A stretch of 64,000 nt of DNA, taken from Datura wrightii. Taxonomy: Eukaryota > Streptophyta > Magnoliopsida > Solanales > Solanaceae. Below are positions 9,366 to 20,849 of the stretch, piece after piece. A program made the translations under genes and the position numbers. The notes under the pieces were generated by a model that was not told the origin of the DNA, made no database searches, and saw nothing but the letters and a program-made list of their open reading frames with translations. Position 1 is the first letter of the stretch. The number at the start of each line of letters is the position of its first letter. Location: assembly GCA_035772735.1 (NCBI GenBank), contig JASDFA010000007.1:140863001-140927000 (forward strand), read 5' to 3'.

Positions 9366-11939
9366 TGTCACACCCCGCCTTGGGGGGTATGACTGGCACC
9401 TGGTGTCTGCTAGGCTCTGGACTGCTAAATGGTCCAGCCTAAGCACGTCTGGTGCTTTGGCTGGCCCTGACTCTATTCCAAGAAGCAAATCGGCTATATA
9501 ACGGTTGTAAACACAGCCTCCGGCCATCTGGCCTATAGCCACCTGTACCTGTACTATCAGCTAACCAAAACACATTCAATATAGGAAAACATATGCGGGC
9601 CGACGAGGCCACCATGCTGTCTAGTTATCTATAACTCAACAATGAAATACTAGAAAGCTACGTGACCGGCAAGGTCACCACTACTGTCAAGCTTTGGCCC
9701 CACACGGCCAACACAAAAGAAGTAGAAGTACTAACAGCTATACAACTGCACGGCCTCACACGACCGGCTCAACTGACCACAGGGAAATATATACAGACTG
9801 CAAGCCTCTAGGAATAACAATAGAAATGATCGAGACAAGGCCCCGACCTACCCGTACTGTACAACAAAAGAAAATGAAATACACCTCTGGAATTCAGTCT
9901 CTGGATAACAGGAGCTGAATGCTCGATCGCTGACAGGAATCACGAGGGATCGCCTCCTCGTCTATGAGTACCTGCAGGCAAGTAATGCAGCGCTCCACCG
10001 GGAGTCAGTACCGCTGGTACTGAGTATGTAAAGCAATAACTGAAAGAAATATCTGAAAACAACAATACAACTGATGAAATTGAAATAGGAAGGAATAGAT
10101 TAACTGTCTGATAATGTAAATTATGCCTACTCTTAGCTATACTGGAAGGAGTAGGAGTCATACCTGGAGATGTATCGTTCTATTGTCGATCTACTCGTAT
10201 CTAATGTGACATGGCATAACATGACATAACATAACATAGCATACACAAACCTTACCCGGCCCCCATAAGCTGGGAGGTACAACCAGCACAAAATCTATAC
10301 CCCTACCCCGGTCATCCCATCTCCTATAATAACTATAAGCATCCTGCCGGTCCCCTGGGTATGCACTTGGGCTCGCTGAGCCCCTAACTATAACTGTACC
10401 TGAGTCCGGAGGACTCCTGAATCAACACCCGGGCGTATCCGCTCGACAGGGGTGTATAAGGGCCGACCAAGGCACAATATGGGGAAAATTGGCATCCCAT
10501 CTTCGTCCCCTGTGGGACGGCATGCCACTCCGTAGAGCGACGTATCCTCGTCCTCTGGAGGACGAGTCAATACAGCTATTAACCCTGGGGCGGTCATGAA
10601 TGCTAGGTAATCCAACCCCAAGACAATACAATGGTCTCAACTAGTAATACTATCTGCATATATCACATGTTGAAGCTAATAATTATAATATATCTGTGTC
10701 TACTGTGTGCTGAACTAGTAATGGTAATATGTACGTACTTAATACATGTTGAGACTGATAATAGTATATATGTATAAATATAATCTTCTGCCATACTGTA
10801 CTGAGTCTAACGCTGAACAAGATATAGTTTTTCTGCTGAAAACCATGTTGTATACTGAGTTTCTATAGTAACATGATTTACTATCTCTAACATGCTTCCT
10901 AAACTTCATTTTAACCTATCATTCTACTTCTGAGATGCCTTACAGATATTACATTGTTTTACTGGGTTTCAACTGGATACGGTAATATCCTAACATTCTG
11001 TACTACACCACATACTGAGCATGCTGTGTCGTTCCTAACACGTGTATTAGAATCTATATCGTGCTATCAAGTTTCGTGCTAATTATAACCTGATGCTTCT
11101 AATATCGTACCAACATTTGTAACAAACATAATACATGACTTCTGAACATTCTACTGGCCTTTAAATTACTTTACTATACCGAGATTACTAACTTGCTGAG
11201 GAAACTAGCTTTACATACCTTCACTTCTGATTTCCCGACTAGCTGGCGTAGCTTGGTCAGTATTTCAGCTATTCCTCCCAACTGCATTCATATATATATC
11301 AATCAGTACTAAATACAACTTTATTCTGAAGGACGACATCACTTTCGATATAATTATAGCCTAAACTTAGGCTTATCGAAAGACGATCGAAAACTTGCTA
11401 TTTTTCAGAAGTCCAGAAGGGAGAAATACTCACTTCACAACTAGAAACACATAGACACTAGTTTGGAGCAATTCCACTTACCTTAGTCCGGTAGCTCGAT
11501 GATTCGTCAGCCGTATTTCGCGAAACTAAATCCGTAGGGATGCTCTCTGATGCTAAATACCTCGGTATCTGAGATTAATTTGAGTTTGGACAACGTTTGG
11601 CAGCGTAATCGAACGATTATATGTTTACCCTCTTCGTTCTCCTCTGTTCCTCTGCGTTTTCTGGAAATTTTATAAGTTTTAAATGAATTAAAACCGAAGT
11701 GGGCTTTATATACTTGAGCCTAGACAAGGCCAACGTGTCACGGAGCCAACGCGGAGGCTCCACCTCCGTGACACGTTGCCATCGCGGAGGGGCTCTGCCT
11801 CGGCTCCTTCCGCGATGGTTCGACAGGCTATCCGTCCGATCCTTTCCCGAGTCTTTCTCTAGCACGTATGGCCTCCAAATATGCCTAACCACCGTGCGAT
11901 TAAGCCATCTAGGTGTCGAAAATCTTACGGGGTATAACA
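9366..11939 (-). mobile_element. Solo LTR 1 (long-LTR family), minus orientation
   Basis: Starts TGTCACACCCCGCC and ends ACGGGGTATAACA, with TATTC at 9361-9365 and again at 11940-11944, a perfect 5-bp target duplication. The terminal sequence is the reverse complement of the end seen in the other two solo LTRs (GGGGCRYGAYA). The 2574 bp hold no gag-pol domain, primer-binding site or second LTR, so it is a recombined solo LTR. Its length is greater than that of its relatives (1724 and 1816 bp), suggesting internal expansion or subfamily difference. The short open frames inside are not genes. The family is probably Ty3/gypsy, but this cannot be shown from an LTR alone. Confidence 0.88.
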
Positions 11940-11944
11940 TATTC

Positions 11945-12918
11945 CTGATCATATCTTGCGATCAAAAGTTCTATAACAGAATTAGGTCAAGAGATCGATT
12001 TTCTGCAAAAAGGTTTAAAAATAATAAAATCCTTAAAGACCAAAAGCATCCTTCCAAATACTGAACTACTTTCCTCCGTCGCGCGAAAAAAGAAATAGTT
12101 CTAGAAAAGGATTGTGGCGGCTAATCTATACGGTTAAATGCCTAATATTAGTCGTACGATTTATTCCCATCGTCTAAAAATGAATACGGTTCCGAAAAAT
12201 GATTGAAACAAAAAATATTCCTTCTAGCTAAGTGTTCAATACCTTGTCAAAAGGACTTCTAGAAGTCCCCTTGCATCGAATTTCATTCTTATTGTAAATT
12301 TGAAATTTAAATTTAGAAAGCATAAAGAAAAAACACAGCAAGTCAAATTTTTATTCATATACAATTATTGATTTGAGTTCTAAGAAGTGAAATGAAATGT
12401 CTATTAAAAAGTCGAGCTTTCCTTTCATGTTAGCAGTTGAAATTAGATCCTCAAATATAATTGTTGTGTTGATATTGTGCGAGTATATGCCTAAGAAGAC
12501 CTCGAGTTAGAGGTTCTGTTTATAGAAATAAGTTAAGTATTCATGAGCGTTGCTAGGGGCTTAATTCTAATGTACTGCGAGTTATAAAGAAGATTAGCGG
12601 AATGACTTATAAAAAAAAGAGTTAGGAGCGTGAATCTTCAAGAAGTGAATAGAATAAATTTCTAAAGAAGTTATATAGAACTTAATTACATAAGTTAATA
12701 CATATTGATTATGCTTGTTGTGTGTGTGTTGTGGGTGCTCAAACACTATTAACCTTAGTGGTTTGTAGTTGATATACAGTGTGTGCTATGGTATTGTTGC
12801 CCCTATGTGGCTAATAGTGTGATCAGGCACTATTGCCCCTTTGTGGCCAATATATTGTCTGCGCTAAGGTGTTATTGCATCTCATGGTTGATACGATTTT
12901 GACTCCGTATACATACTC
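11945..12918. other. Relic repeat, possibly LTR-derived
   Basis: No gene is seen. The part at about 12690-12900 has repeated 'ttgcccctatgtggc / ttgcccctttgtggc' phrases of the sort found in long plant LTRs. It leads directly into the 25S rRNA-like segment. Together with 13838-14660 it may be one old LTR that received the rRNA fragment. The left end of such an LTR was not found. Confidence 0.35.
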
Positions 12919-12949
12919 AGACAAAGTGAAAAATTTAACCAAGCGCGGA

Positions 12950-12992
<43 letters not shown>

Positions 12993-12993
12993 T

Positions 12994-13039
<46 letters not shown>

Positions 13040-13102
13040 ACTCTCCTTTTCTACTATCCAGCGAAACCACAGTCAAGGGAATGGGCTTAGCAGAATCAGC
13101 GA

Positions 13103-13134
<32 letters not shown>

Positions 13135-13446
13135 TTGAATTTCTGAAATGACTTGACAGGTGTAGTATAAGTGGGAGTCGAAAAGCGAAAGTGAAATACC
13201 ACTACTTGTAACGTTATTTTACTTATTCACTGAATCGGAAGTGGGGCACTGCCCCTCTTTTTGGACCCAAGGCTTACTTTGCAGGCCAATCTGAGCAGAA
13301 GACATTGTCAGGTGGGGAGTTTGGCTGGGGCGGCACATCTCGTATGGAATAGAAGGGTAAAAGCTCGTTTGATTCTGAATTCCAGTATGAATACAAACCG
13401 TGAAAGCGTGGCCTGATGATCCTTTAGACCTTCAGAATTCGAAGCT

Positions 13447-13489
<43 letters not shown>

Positions 13490-13837
13490 AGCCAATCGTT
13501 CATAGCGACGTTGCTTTTTAATCCTTCAATGTCGACTCTTCCTATCATTGTGAAGCAGAAATCACCAAGTGTTGGATTGTTCACCCACCATAGGGAACGT
13601 GAGCTAGGTTTAGATCATCGTGAAACAGGTTAGTTTTACCCTACTAATGACAGTGTTGCAATAATAATTCAACCAGTATGAGAGAAACTGTTGATTCACA
13701 CAATTGGTCATCGCTCTTGGTTGAAAAGCCAGTGGCGTGAAGCTACCGTGTATTGAATTATGACAGAACGCCTCTAAGTCAGAATCCAAGCTAGAAGCAA
13801 CGCGTGCGACCACCGTCGGCTTGCCGACCCGCAATAG
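12919..13837 (+). pseudogene. Partial, degraded 25S rRNA (domain V to near 3' end)
   Basis: The sequence matches the 3' part of plant nuclear 25S rRNA, sense on the + strand. Recognisable blocks include ggcgggagtaactatgac, gtgacgcgcatgaatgg, gttaccacagggataactgg, catagcgacgttgc and gacagtgttgcaataataat. There are many C-to-T and G-to-A changes relative to the conserved rRNA, the pattern left by methylated-cytosine decay. At about 13340 the text runs 'cggcacatct' straight into 'cgtatggaat', skipping about 50 nt that are present in functional 25S. The break lies at an ATCT microhomology. No 18S, 5.8S or spacer sequence adjoins it, so it is a dispersed fragment and not an rDNA repeat. Confidence 0.93.
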
Positions 13838-14660
13838 GTAAAAAAGCTTAATGAATCTACATAATTCATAAGTTTCACAAATTACTTACAAGCTACAAAT
13901 TATAGCTTATAGGCTACTGATTATAGCTTCCAGACTATAGATTACAGGTTTTTTATGCCTTCAAATTATATAAACTATTGATATTGTAGCTTATTATGTT
14001 ACCCTTCAGTTTCTTGAGTTAGTTAGTATGCTATTCAAGTTTCATATTATATCCTACTCTGATTTACTAATTGTAGCTTATTTAGGTATTATCTCTGCCT
14101 CACATACCAGTATATTATTTCATGTTGACGTCCATATTGCCTGGTGGGAGCTGCATTCATACCTGCAGGTCCAAACTGAGGTCCAAATAAACCTCTTCAG
14201 CGAGAGTTGTCGTGTTCAGCCATTTTGGTAATCTCCATTCTTCTTAGAGCTGTTGAGCTAGAGGTCCAGTTTGTGTTTTGAGTATGTATGTAGCAGATGG
14301 GTAGGTCTGGAACTTATCCTAACTATATGATAGTCAGTTTACTCTTAGAAGCTTGTAGATAAGTGATACGAGTTGTCAATATGTTATTTATGGCCTTATC
14401 GGCTTCTGTTTAGCTGTTGAACAAATTGTAGCCTCGTCAACTTGTTGCTTATCTGTTGACAAAGATTACGGCTTTGTCGACTTTATATATACATGTATGA
14501 GTTGTTATAACCTTGTCAATTCTATTTATTTTATTCTGTAACAGTGTTATCATGGCGGCCTTGTCGGTCTAACTGCCATATAGGTTGTATAAGTTTCAAT
14601 GGCTAGCTCGGTCGAGTAAGGCACCCGGCGTCGCTCGTGCCTCCCCAGGTTTGGGGCGTA
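13838..14660 (+). mobile_element. Degraded 3' half of an LTR of the solo-LTR family
   Basis: Shares the order of landmarks seen near the end of the LTR at 29272-31087: 'cctgcaggt', then 'gggtaggtc', 'ttagaagcttg', repeated 'ccttgtcgg' phrases, and finally 'gcctccccaggtttggggcgta', a decayed form of the family's terminal 'cctcccaaggcggggcgtgaca'. It follows directly on the 25S rRNA fragment. No 5' LTR end or target duplication was found. Confidence 0.65.
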
Positions 14661-14704
14661 GTATATAAGACATCAGTTTCCAAGAATCCTTTGTTCCTTT
14701 AATT

Positions 14705-15058
14705 TGTGAACCTCGTATTGATAACGTGCTATAAAATAAGAGCAAACAAGTAATAATATAAACAAGAAATGTTGAGAGAAAAGAAAAAAGAGCTCTTCTT
14801 ATTCTCTAATTATCTTCAAATATATATAATATGAATTATTATGCTTCTATTTATAGTGTTCATAGAGACATTCAAAAAATTATCAATAAGATGACATTAA
14901 CCATTGAGATAATGGAGGAGGTTACGGAAATGTAAGGCTACAAGCATAATGGTGATGTATAGTGGAGGTTATCTTCATAATGAAGGAAAGTAATAAAAAT
15001 AAGTAATGAAAGTTTATTATATTTGTGCAGTGAACATCTAAAATAAATACATTTAACA
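14705..15058 (-). mobile_element. Probable copia solo LTR
   Basis: On the minus strand the 354-bp segment begins TGTTAAATG, has a TATA box in CTATAAATAG, and ends GCACGTTATCAATACGAG followed by GTTCACA. The phrase 'GCACGTTATCA' near the end is typical of Retrofit/Ale-type copia LTRs. No internal domains and no matching 5-bp target duplication were seen, so the boundaries are provisional. It lies 300 bp downstream of the DUF599 stop. Confidence 0.55.
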
Positions 15059-15357
15059 ACAATCTTATAATAGTAACTAATATCATAAATCATAACTATT
15101 ACTTTGTTACCAAAGAAATTAAAATCTAAGTTAGCTTTCCTCGTTACATTAATCTCTCTTTATTGCTTAATATATATTTTCAAACTTAGGACTCAAAAAG
15201 TTGGCACAAAATGCATAACCCCCGTCACCATTACTTCCACCCCCACACATACAACGCCACGAATTCAGAAATTTAACTTTTATACACTAACAATATATGT
15301 AATTATTTTAAACTATGTTTCAACAAACCAATATTGGATCATGAAGACAACTACCCT

Positions 15358-16807
15358 TCAAGTACAAGTCTTATTCATAGTTGTTGACAAATTTCCAGCA
15401 AAATCGCGCTCGCGCAGACCCCAAACCAAAGCTAGGGAGGATAAAACCACAGGAACAGGGCCAAACATCCAGAATAAAAGAGGAAATGCCATACAGAGCA
15501 CCCTGTCCCCAACAAAAGCCAATGTGAATCCTCTTTCAAATATGGTCTCTGTGTGCCTTGGATTTATAGAGAATTCCCCCAATGCATTCACCAAGAAATT
15601 AGCATCTATTAAGAAACCAAGTGCCATGGAGCTACACAAGAAGCTAGCCACCAAAAAAATTGTTGCTGATCCATATTTTAGTACAATTGTCTTCCCTGTT
15701 TGTGACCCAAAGAAAGCACTAGTAAAGAGGTTGCTCACTTTTAAAGTGTTGTTTGTCAAAGCTGCCATTGCCAAAGTGATGAGAATTGTGATTGTAGCTG
15801 TCAGTATTGTCTCCATTAAAGCATTTCTCAAACTTTGTACAGCCAACGTGCCTTTCTTTTCGCTTCCCTGCCACACGCACGGAAAAAAAAAAACATCAAC
15901 CGAGGTGAATTCAAGATTTAGAGTCAGCGAGTACAGAATGAATAAGAAAAAAAGTTTTGTATATGCATACAAAGTTAGAGTTGAAAGCAGAATCGAACAC
16001 ATAGTGACCCCTAGATCCGTATTTGTTCATTAGAATCAGGGGTGAAGCCACGATAGTAATTATGGGCTTGATAGAACTCAGTATTTTTTGTTCAAATCTT
16101 ATATTGATGTTAAAAATTCATTTAATATGTGTAGATAATTATTTAGAATCCATTAAGCTAAAGAAATTGTGATAAAGAACCAATAAACAAAAAATTCCGA
16201 CTCCACCTCTTATTAGAATCAGGGTTGGAGCCATAGTGGTAGTTACGAGTTTTTTAGAACTCAATAACTTTGGCTCAAATCCTATATTTATGTTAACAAT
16301 TCATATGATACATACAAATAACTTATCCATAACCTGATAAGCAAAAGAAATTGTGATCAAGAACCAAAAAATAAAATATCTTGACTCCGCCTCGAGTTAG
16401 AATCAGAGCGGAGTCACAGTGCTAAATGATAATTACTCAATAACTTTAGATCAAATCCTATATTTGTGTTAGAAATTCATTTAATATGTACAAATAATCT
16501 ATCCAGAACTCCGTAAGCCAAAAAAAAAAAAAGTAATCAAGAACCCCATAACCTAAAAATTCTAACTTCGCCTCTGATACGAATCTTCATAAATATTTAA
16601 TTAATTGAAATTTAAAACTAAAGAATGAAATGAAAGACTTGCTTGATTGAGCTCACGCAGCCAAGATCTCCTCTTGAGCATGTTCATACCAATGGTGGTG
16701 TGAGAAGGCTTATGCTTCAAGTGGTGCCAAAGATAGGCATGGTAGCCAATTGTGATGAAAAGACTCAAGGGGACTAATATGGTGTCCAAGAAATTGATGG
16801 CACCCAT
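15358..16807 (-). CDS. DUF599 family membrane protein
   Basis: Two exons, 16807-16643 and 15867-15358, give a 224-aa protein. Exon 1 encodes the conserved DUF599 start (FLDTILVPLSLFITIGYHAY with LWHH next), the first membrane helix and a conserved basic loop. Exon 2 opens with GTLAVQSLRNALM, the family signature, and carries three more hydrophobic segments ending with FPLLFWMFGPVPVVL. The family is plant-wide, with about four predicted helices; its biochemical role is unknown. The only in-frame join uses a GC donor (CAA|GCAAGT at 16643/16642) with a normal AG acceptor (15868-15870), i.e. a GC-AG intron. A TATA box (TATAA, about 16851-16855, read on the minus strand) lies about 45 nt upstream of the ATG. 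The 775-bp intron contains a triple MITE array. Confidence 0.9.
16029..16584. mobile_element. Tandem array of three hAT-type MITEs in DUF599 intron
   Basis: Three units of 173-176 bp lie head to tail at 16037-16211, 16220-16395 and 16404-16576. Each starts CAGGG/CAGAG plus a GGAGCC-like block and ends near GACTCCRCCTC, so the ends form short inverted repeats similar to Tip100-group hAT termini. The units are separated and flanked by four copies of one 8-bp word: ATTAGAAT (16029-16036), ATTAGAAT (16212-16219), GTTAGAAT (16396-16403) and ATACGAAT (16577-16584). Unit-to-unit divergence is considerable, so the amplification is old. Confidence 0.85.
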
Positions 16808-16848
16808 TAATTCAATTAATTCTCTATAGAGACAGAGTTTTGTTTGGT

Positions 16849-16857
16849 GTTTATATT
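16849..16857 (-). promoter_or_regulatory. Putative TATA box of the DUF599 gene
   Basis: The minus-strand word ATATAAAC lies about 45 nt upstream of the start codon at 16807. The position suits a core promoter with a short leader. Prediction only. Confidence 0.4.
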
Positions 16858-17196
16858 TTGAGTATTTGAGATTGCTCTCAAAGGGATTTATCTTTGCTTG
16901 TAGAAAGATAGGGTGTGTTGAGAGAAGTGGAGTTATACGTCATTAGCAACTAGCAAAAAAGATGGTGACATGCATGCACTCTCTTGTCAAAATTTAGGTG
17001 GGGGGTGTCTATTGTGGAAAATACACACAATGGACAACTTGTATAATGGGATCTGAGGATAATGAAATAATAAATGGAGTCTGATTAAGGTTACATTGTT
17101 CTCCTCCTTTGCCCCACATTTTTGTTTATAAGCTTTTCTCCGGAATGTCATGGAATTGTGTATGAATGCGATTAAGGGTGTGTTTGGTGTGACGGA

Positions 17197-17342
17197 AAAT
17201 ATTTTCTTCAAATATACACGAGTTTTTTCTGTTTGGCAAGTAAATAAAAAATATAAGAATATTTTTGATGCGAAGGAAAATATTTCCTTAAAAATACGCA
17301 ACTTTCTTACTCTTTGGTAAATAAATAAAAAATATTGATGTT
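17197..17342. repeat. Two-copy tandem repeat, about 75 bp
   Basis: Two units share 'ggaaaatatttyct' followed by 'tttggcaagtaaataaaaaa' or 'tttggtaaataaataaaaaa', at about 17197-17271 and 17272-17342. They lie upstream of the DUF599 gene in sequence that begins 'gggtgtgtttgg', a common start of nightshade MITE-like repeats. Confidence 0.55.
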
Positions 17343-18600
17343 ATTGGGGTTGTTTGTGGGGGCAAGTGGGGGTGAGGATGGGGCTCTGGCAATGAGATGA
17401 GGGTGGAGATTGGGGGCGATGAAGAGGAGTTGTATCAGGGGAATGACACTTGTGAAATTTATTTTTCATCATCAGAAAAATTATTTTTTAAATTTTTAAG
17501 AAACTTGTGTTTTAAAAAATATATATTTCTCCCAACATTTGACCAACTAAACATGAAAGATCTTTCCACCATAACAAATACGTTCTAAGATTTTTATCTT
17601 TGACAATTATGTAAATAATATTTTAATTCATCTAACAAATTAAATTTTTAAATAAGATAGATCATATAATTTAGCAAAACAAGTGGAGATCATGGATTGA
17701 AATCAAATAATTCTCACGTGCATGCTTAATCAACCTGTAAAGAAGAATAAAATGTGTAAGCAAAGGGAAGTATTGAGACATAATTAGGTGAATAAAACGT
17801 GTGTCTTATACCTATCTTTAGTTAAACTTTTAAGTATTCTAATCACTCAATTTACCGGTTAACGACTTGTTTGGAAGGTCGTTATTTATGGTGTTGTTAC
17901 TTTAAATATAATAGTTATTCTGATTATTAATTTAAATTTTATTATGTCTTAATTTTAAGTTTTTTGATATTTAATTATAAAAATATTATTTTATACAACG
18001 ATCAATTTAATGTGATCACGTCATTATAATCTTTTTCTTTTTTTCGTTTTGTCTTACTTATTATTTAATAATTATTTTTTTTAATTACCCTAGCTTTGTT
18101 ATAATAATTTTCTCTTGTATGATACATTTTTTGTAATATTAATTTTTCAAATTATTACTATATGATACAATTTATTACAGTATAATTAATCAATATAAGA
18201 CAAAAGATAAGTAAGAATGATTAAGAAGAAAGTGGACACACTGTTCTCTTTTTCTTTCCCTTTATTGCCTTACCACAAGATAAGATTAAACTAATATATA
18301 CACACAAAAGCATGTACTTTGCATGAAAGAAAGTATGAACTTCAAATTAGCACGTAAAAGCAAGATGCGTGACCGAATGGCCACTTGAATTTTTATATAA
18401 ATATCCAATTGAATTTACTATTTACTTTTTCTATGATTAGTGTGTGTCTCTATATATATATATCATTTATTTAAGTTTATATAATTGAGTGAGAAATTAT
18501 TTAAATTAATTCTTCTATATAATAATTATCCTTTTAATCAAGAAAAGAGTTTTTGAATTTGAACTTTTTTTGATTTGCTATCTACAATCTAATGTGGGAT
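17343..18600. other. AT-rich intergenic region
   Basis: No gene, RNA or intact element is seen. Open frames here are short and lack recognisable motifs. Confidence 0.6.
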
Positions 18601-18634
18601 AAAGAAGTGGTCAATTCTTAAAAGTAATACCATT

Positions 18635-19440
18635 ATGAGGTACAGTAACCCAGGGTAATACAAATGATACAAGAATTATGGTATTGGATAATAGATATTT
18701 TTTTTAAAAAGAACAAGAAAAAAACATTGATACTTTAAGGTGGCATCTAGGATTAATTGTTAGGTGGTACTGTATAACTACTTTAGCTCCAAAATTGGAA
18801 GCTAATGAGAGAAGATATAAAGTGTCAATATAGATTAGAGAAATAACAGGGTAAAATGACAACTTTGCTCTGAGTGGAAAATTGGAGGGGAAAGGCTCCA
18901 TTAACAAGGGCAACAAAGAAAAAGCTGCCAAACTAAAGGTGGTTTATTTATTTATTTATTATTTGGATATCCGTGTTAATATTTTTATTAATTTAAATTT
19001 ACTTTATGTGAGACCTATTTAAGAAAGAAGTGCTTTTTAAAAGATTTTTTCTTTATTCAGAATTCAAACTTGAGACATTTGATTAATAATAGAATTCAAA
19101 TTCGTATATATATATATTATATATGGATCATAGGAGTATATATAGAATTAAAAGAGAACGCTTTCCTTATATGAATGAAGTTGTTAGTTGTTCAATCTGA
19201 ACTTCTCTTCATTAATTTGGTAATTTACTTCCAAATATATATAGGGAGAAAAGTGAATATTTCCATTCTTTAAATACCCTTTGAGCTAAAGTAACTTAGG
19301 GTAATGCAAATGCTCCAAAAATCAGGCATCGAATTATTGATACTTATAGGGTAATGTCTAGGGTTTATTGTTAGGTTTATGACCACTTTAGCCCAATAAT
19401 TGGAACTAGCCGGGAGACAAAGAAAAAGTATAAAAGTTTA
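18635..19440 (+). repeat. Diverged duplicate pair of an unknown repeat
   Basis: Two segments, about 18635-18830 and 19275-19440, share the ordered phrases 'agggtaatrcaaatg', 'attgatacttwa', 'tctaggrttwattgttagg' and 'actttagc'. Spacing within each copy is similar. They are same-orientation copies of one old repeat about 640 bp apart. Family not recognised. Confidence 0.5.
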
Positions 19441-19846
19441 TGTACATAAACTGAGAAAAGGATCAAATTAACAATTCACTATCTTTGGATTTGGGTTCAA
19501 ATTAATCCAATTTCTTTTAGGTGGATATTGATAGTTCATATTCTTTAAAAAGTGGTGAATGTTTAGTTCTAATCCTAATCGCCGTGAGTTTTATTTAAGA
19601 AAAAATTACATTGTATAACAGTTAGGGTAAAATAATTACCTACTTTAGTCATATTTCAATTTATTATACTTCTTTGGCCATCATTGATTTTTTGAGAAAA
19701 AGTACGCAAAATAAAACATAAAACTAAACTAACTACTTCAAAATGGATTTTCCCATACTAATTTTTCAAATATTCAGTTGGCCCAAAGTAATTACAATTT
19801 GTGTTCCATTATGAGTTTGAAGGTTTTTTGTGCATAAGTGGCTATC

Positions 19847-20065
19847 AGTGATACCATGGTAGTATATGAATATACCGTGATGGTATCATGAAAGATTTGA
19901 GGAGTGTCTTGTTGAATAACCTAAGCAGTCATTCATGATAACATGCCAATATATAGATATACTGTGATGGTATCATGAAGGATTGAGGAGTGTGTTTCTG
20001 AAGGTCTGCTCATCCTCAGTGATACCATGACAGTATATGGATATACTATGATGGTTAATGAAAGA
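19847..20065. repeat. Three tandem copies of a palindromic unit
   Basis: Units of about 85 bp start near 19847, 19932 and 20018. Each contains a near-perfect palindrome of about 38 bp: gataccatggtagtatat, a short centre, then atataccgtgatggtatc, followed by 'atgaargattgaggagtgt'. The array lies 1.5 kb before the MULE transposase relic and may be part of that element's 5' non-coding region. Confidence 0.7.
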
Positions 20066-20159
20066 TTACGATATGGGTATTTCCTATAATTAATTAGGGT
20101 GTATGAAAGTAAAGAGATATCGAACCGTAAAAAGTTTGCTCCGATGGGACAACTATGTA

Positions 20160-20285
20160 AATTTTTTCTTGTTTTTTTTTTCTTTTTTTGCTAATTTGTT
20201 TTCTTCTTTCTTCTACTTTTTTCTGCTTCTTTTTTTTTTTCTTCTTCTGCTTCTTCTGTTGCTTCTTTTGTTTTTCCTTTTCCCC
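20160..20285 (+). repeat. Pyrimidine-rich tract
   Basis: About 125 bp of almost pure T/C on the + strand, ending in CTT/CTG triplet runs (cttcttctgcttcttctg). The open frame over it is low-complexity (Phe/Leu) and is not a gene. Confidence 0.6.
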
Positions 20286-20849
20286 TTAACATGAAGAGGC
20301 TCCTTAAGTTTATTTGGGTCTTGTCATAAGCATTTAGGTGTAGATAGTTGGTGGTTTCTATCTCCTTGTGGTTGAGAATTGTTTACAGTCATTATAGACT
20401 TGAAGGAGTTCTTCACAAACCTAAACTATCCACAATCTTTTCTTTTTCTTGATTATAGTAGATTCCTTTGTTGTTGTGCAATTGGATTTCTTCTTTTGTG
20501 ATCTAGCTTCAATTCGAAAACAATGGATGTATTACTCTCTTTGATGCTTTATGTCCGGATCAAAGCATATGTCAAGTGCATCAAAGTCCATACACAACAT
20601 GTTTTCTCCGCAACATTACTAGTTGTCCTTACAATTTTTTTTTTATATTGAAAAATTTAAAACTTCATTGTTTGGAGTTTTTAGAAGTTTGAAAACTTAT
20701 AAATGGGTTTTGAATTTGTTGAAAATTTTAACAAACTAATGATTGTGGTTCATTGATAGTGTCATTTCAAAATTGTGGTTAAAATGAAGCTATTTGAAAA
20801 GATTTGTCCCATTTTGAATGGAGTTTGGTAGTTGAAGTTCGGAGAAGAT

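Noticed and set aside
12919..13837. A functional rRNA gene or rDNA repeat unit
   Set aside because: Many substitutions at conserved positions, a roughly 50-nt gap and no adjoining 18S, 5.8S or spacer sequence show it is a fragment.
15104..16033. 309-codon open frame on the + strand across the DUF599 region
   Set aside because: It is the antisense shadow of the DUF599 exon 2 and intron. Its translation is basic, without family motifs, while the minus strand gives a conserved protein.
20103..20294. Phe/Leu-rich open frame resembling a membrane peptide
   Set aside because: It is a translation of a T-rich pyrimidine tract, i.e. low complexity.
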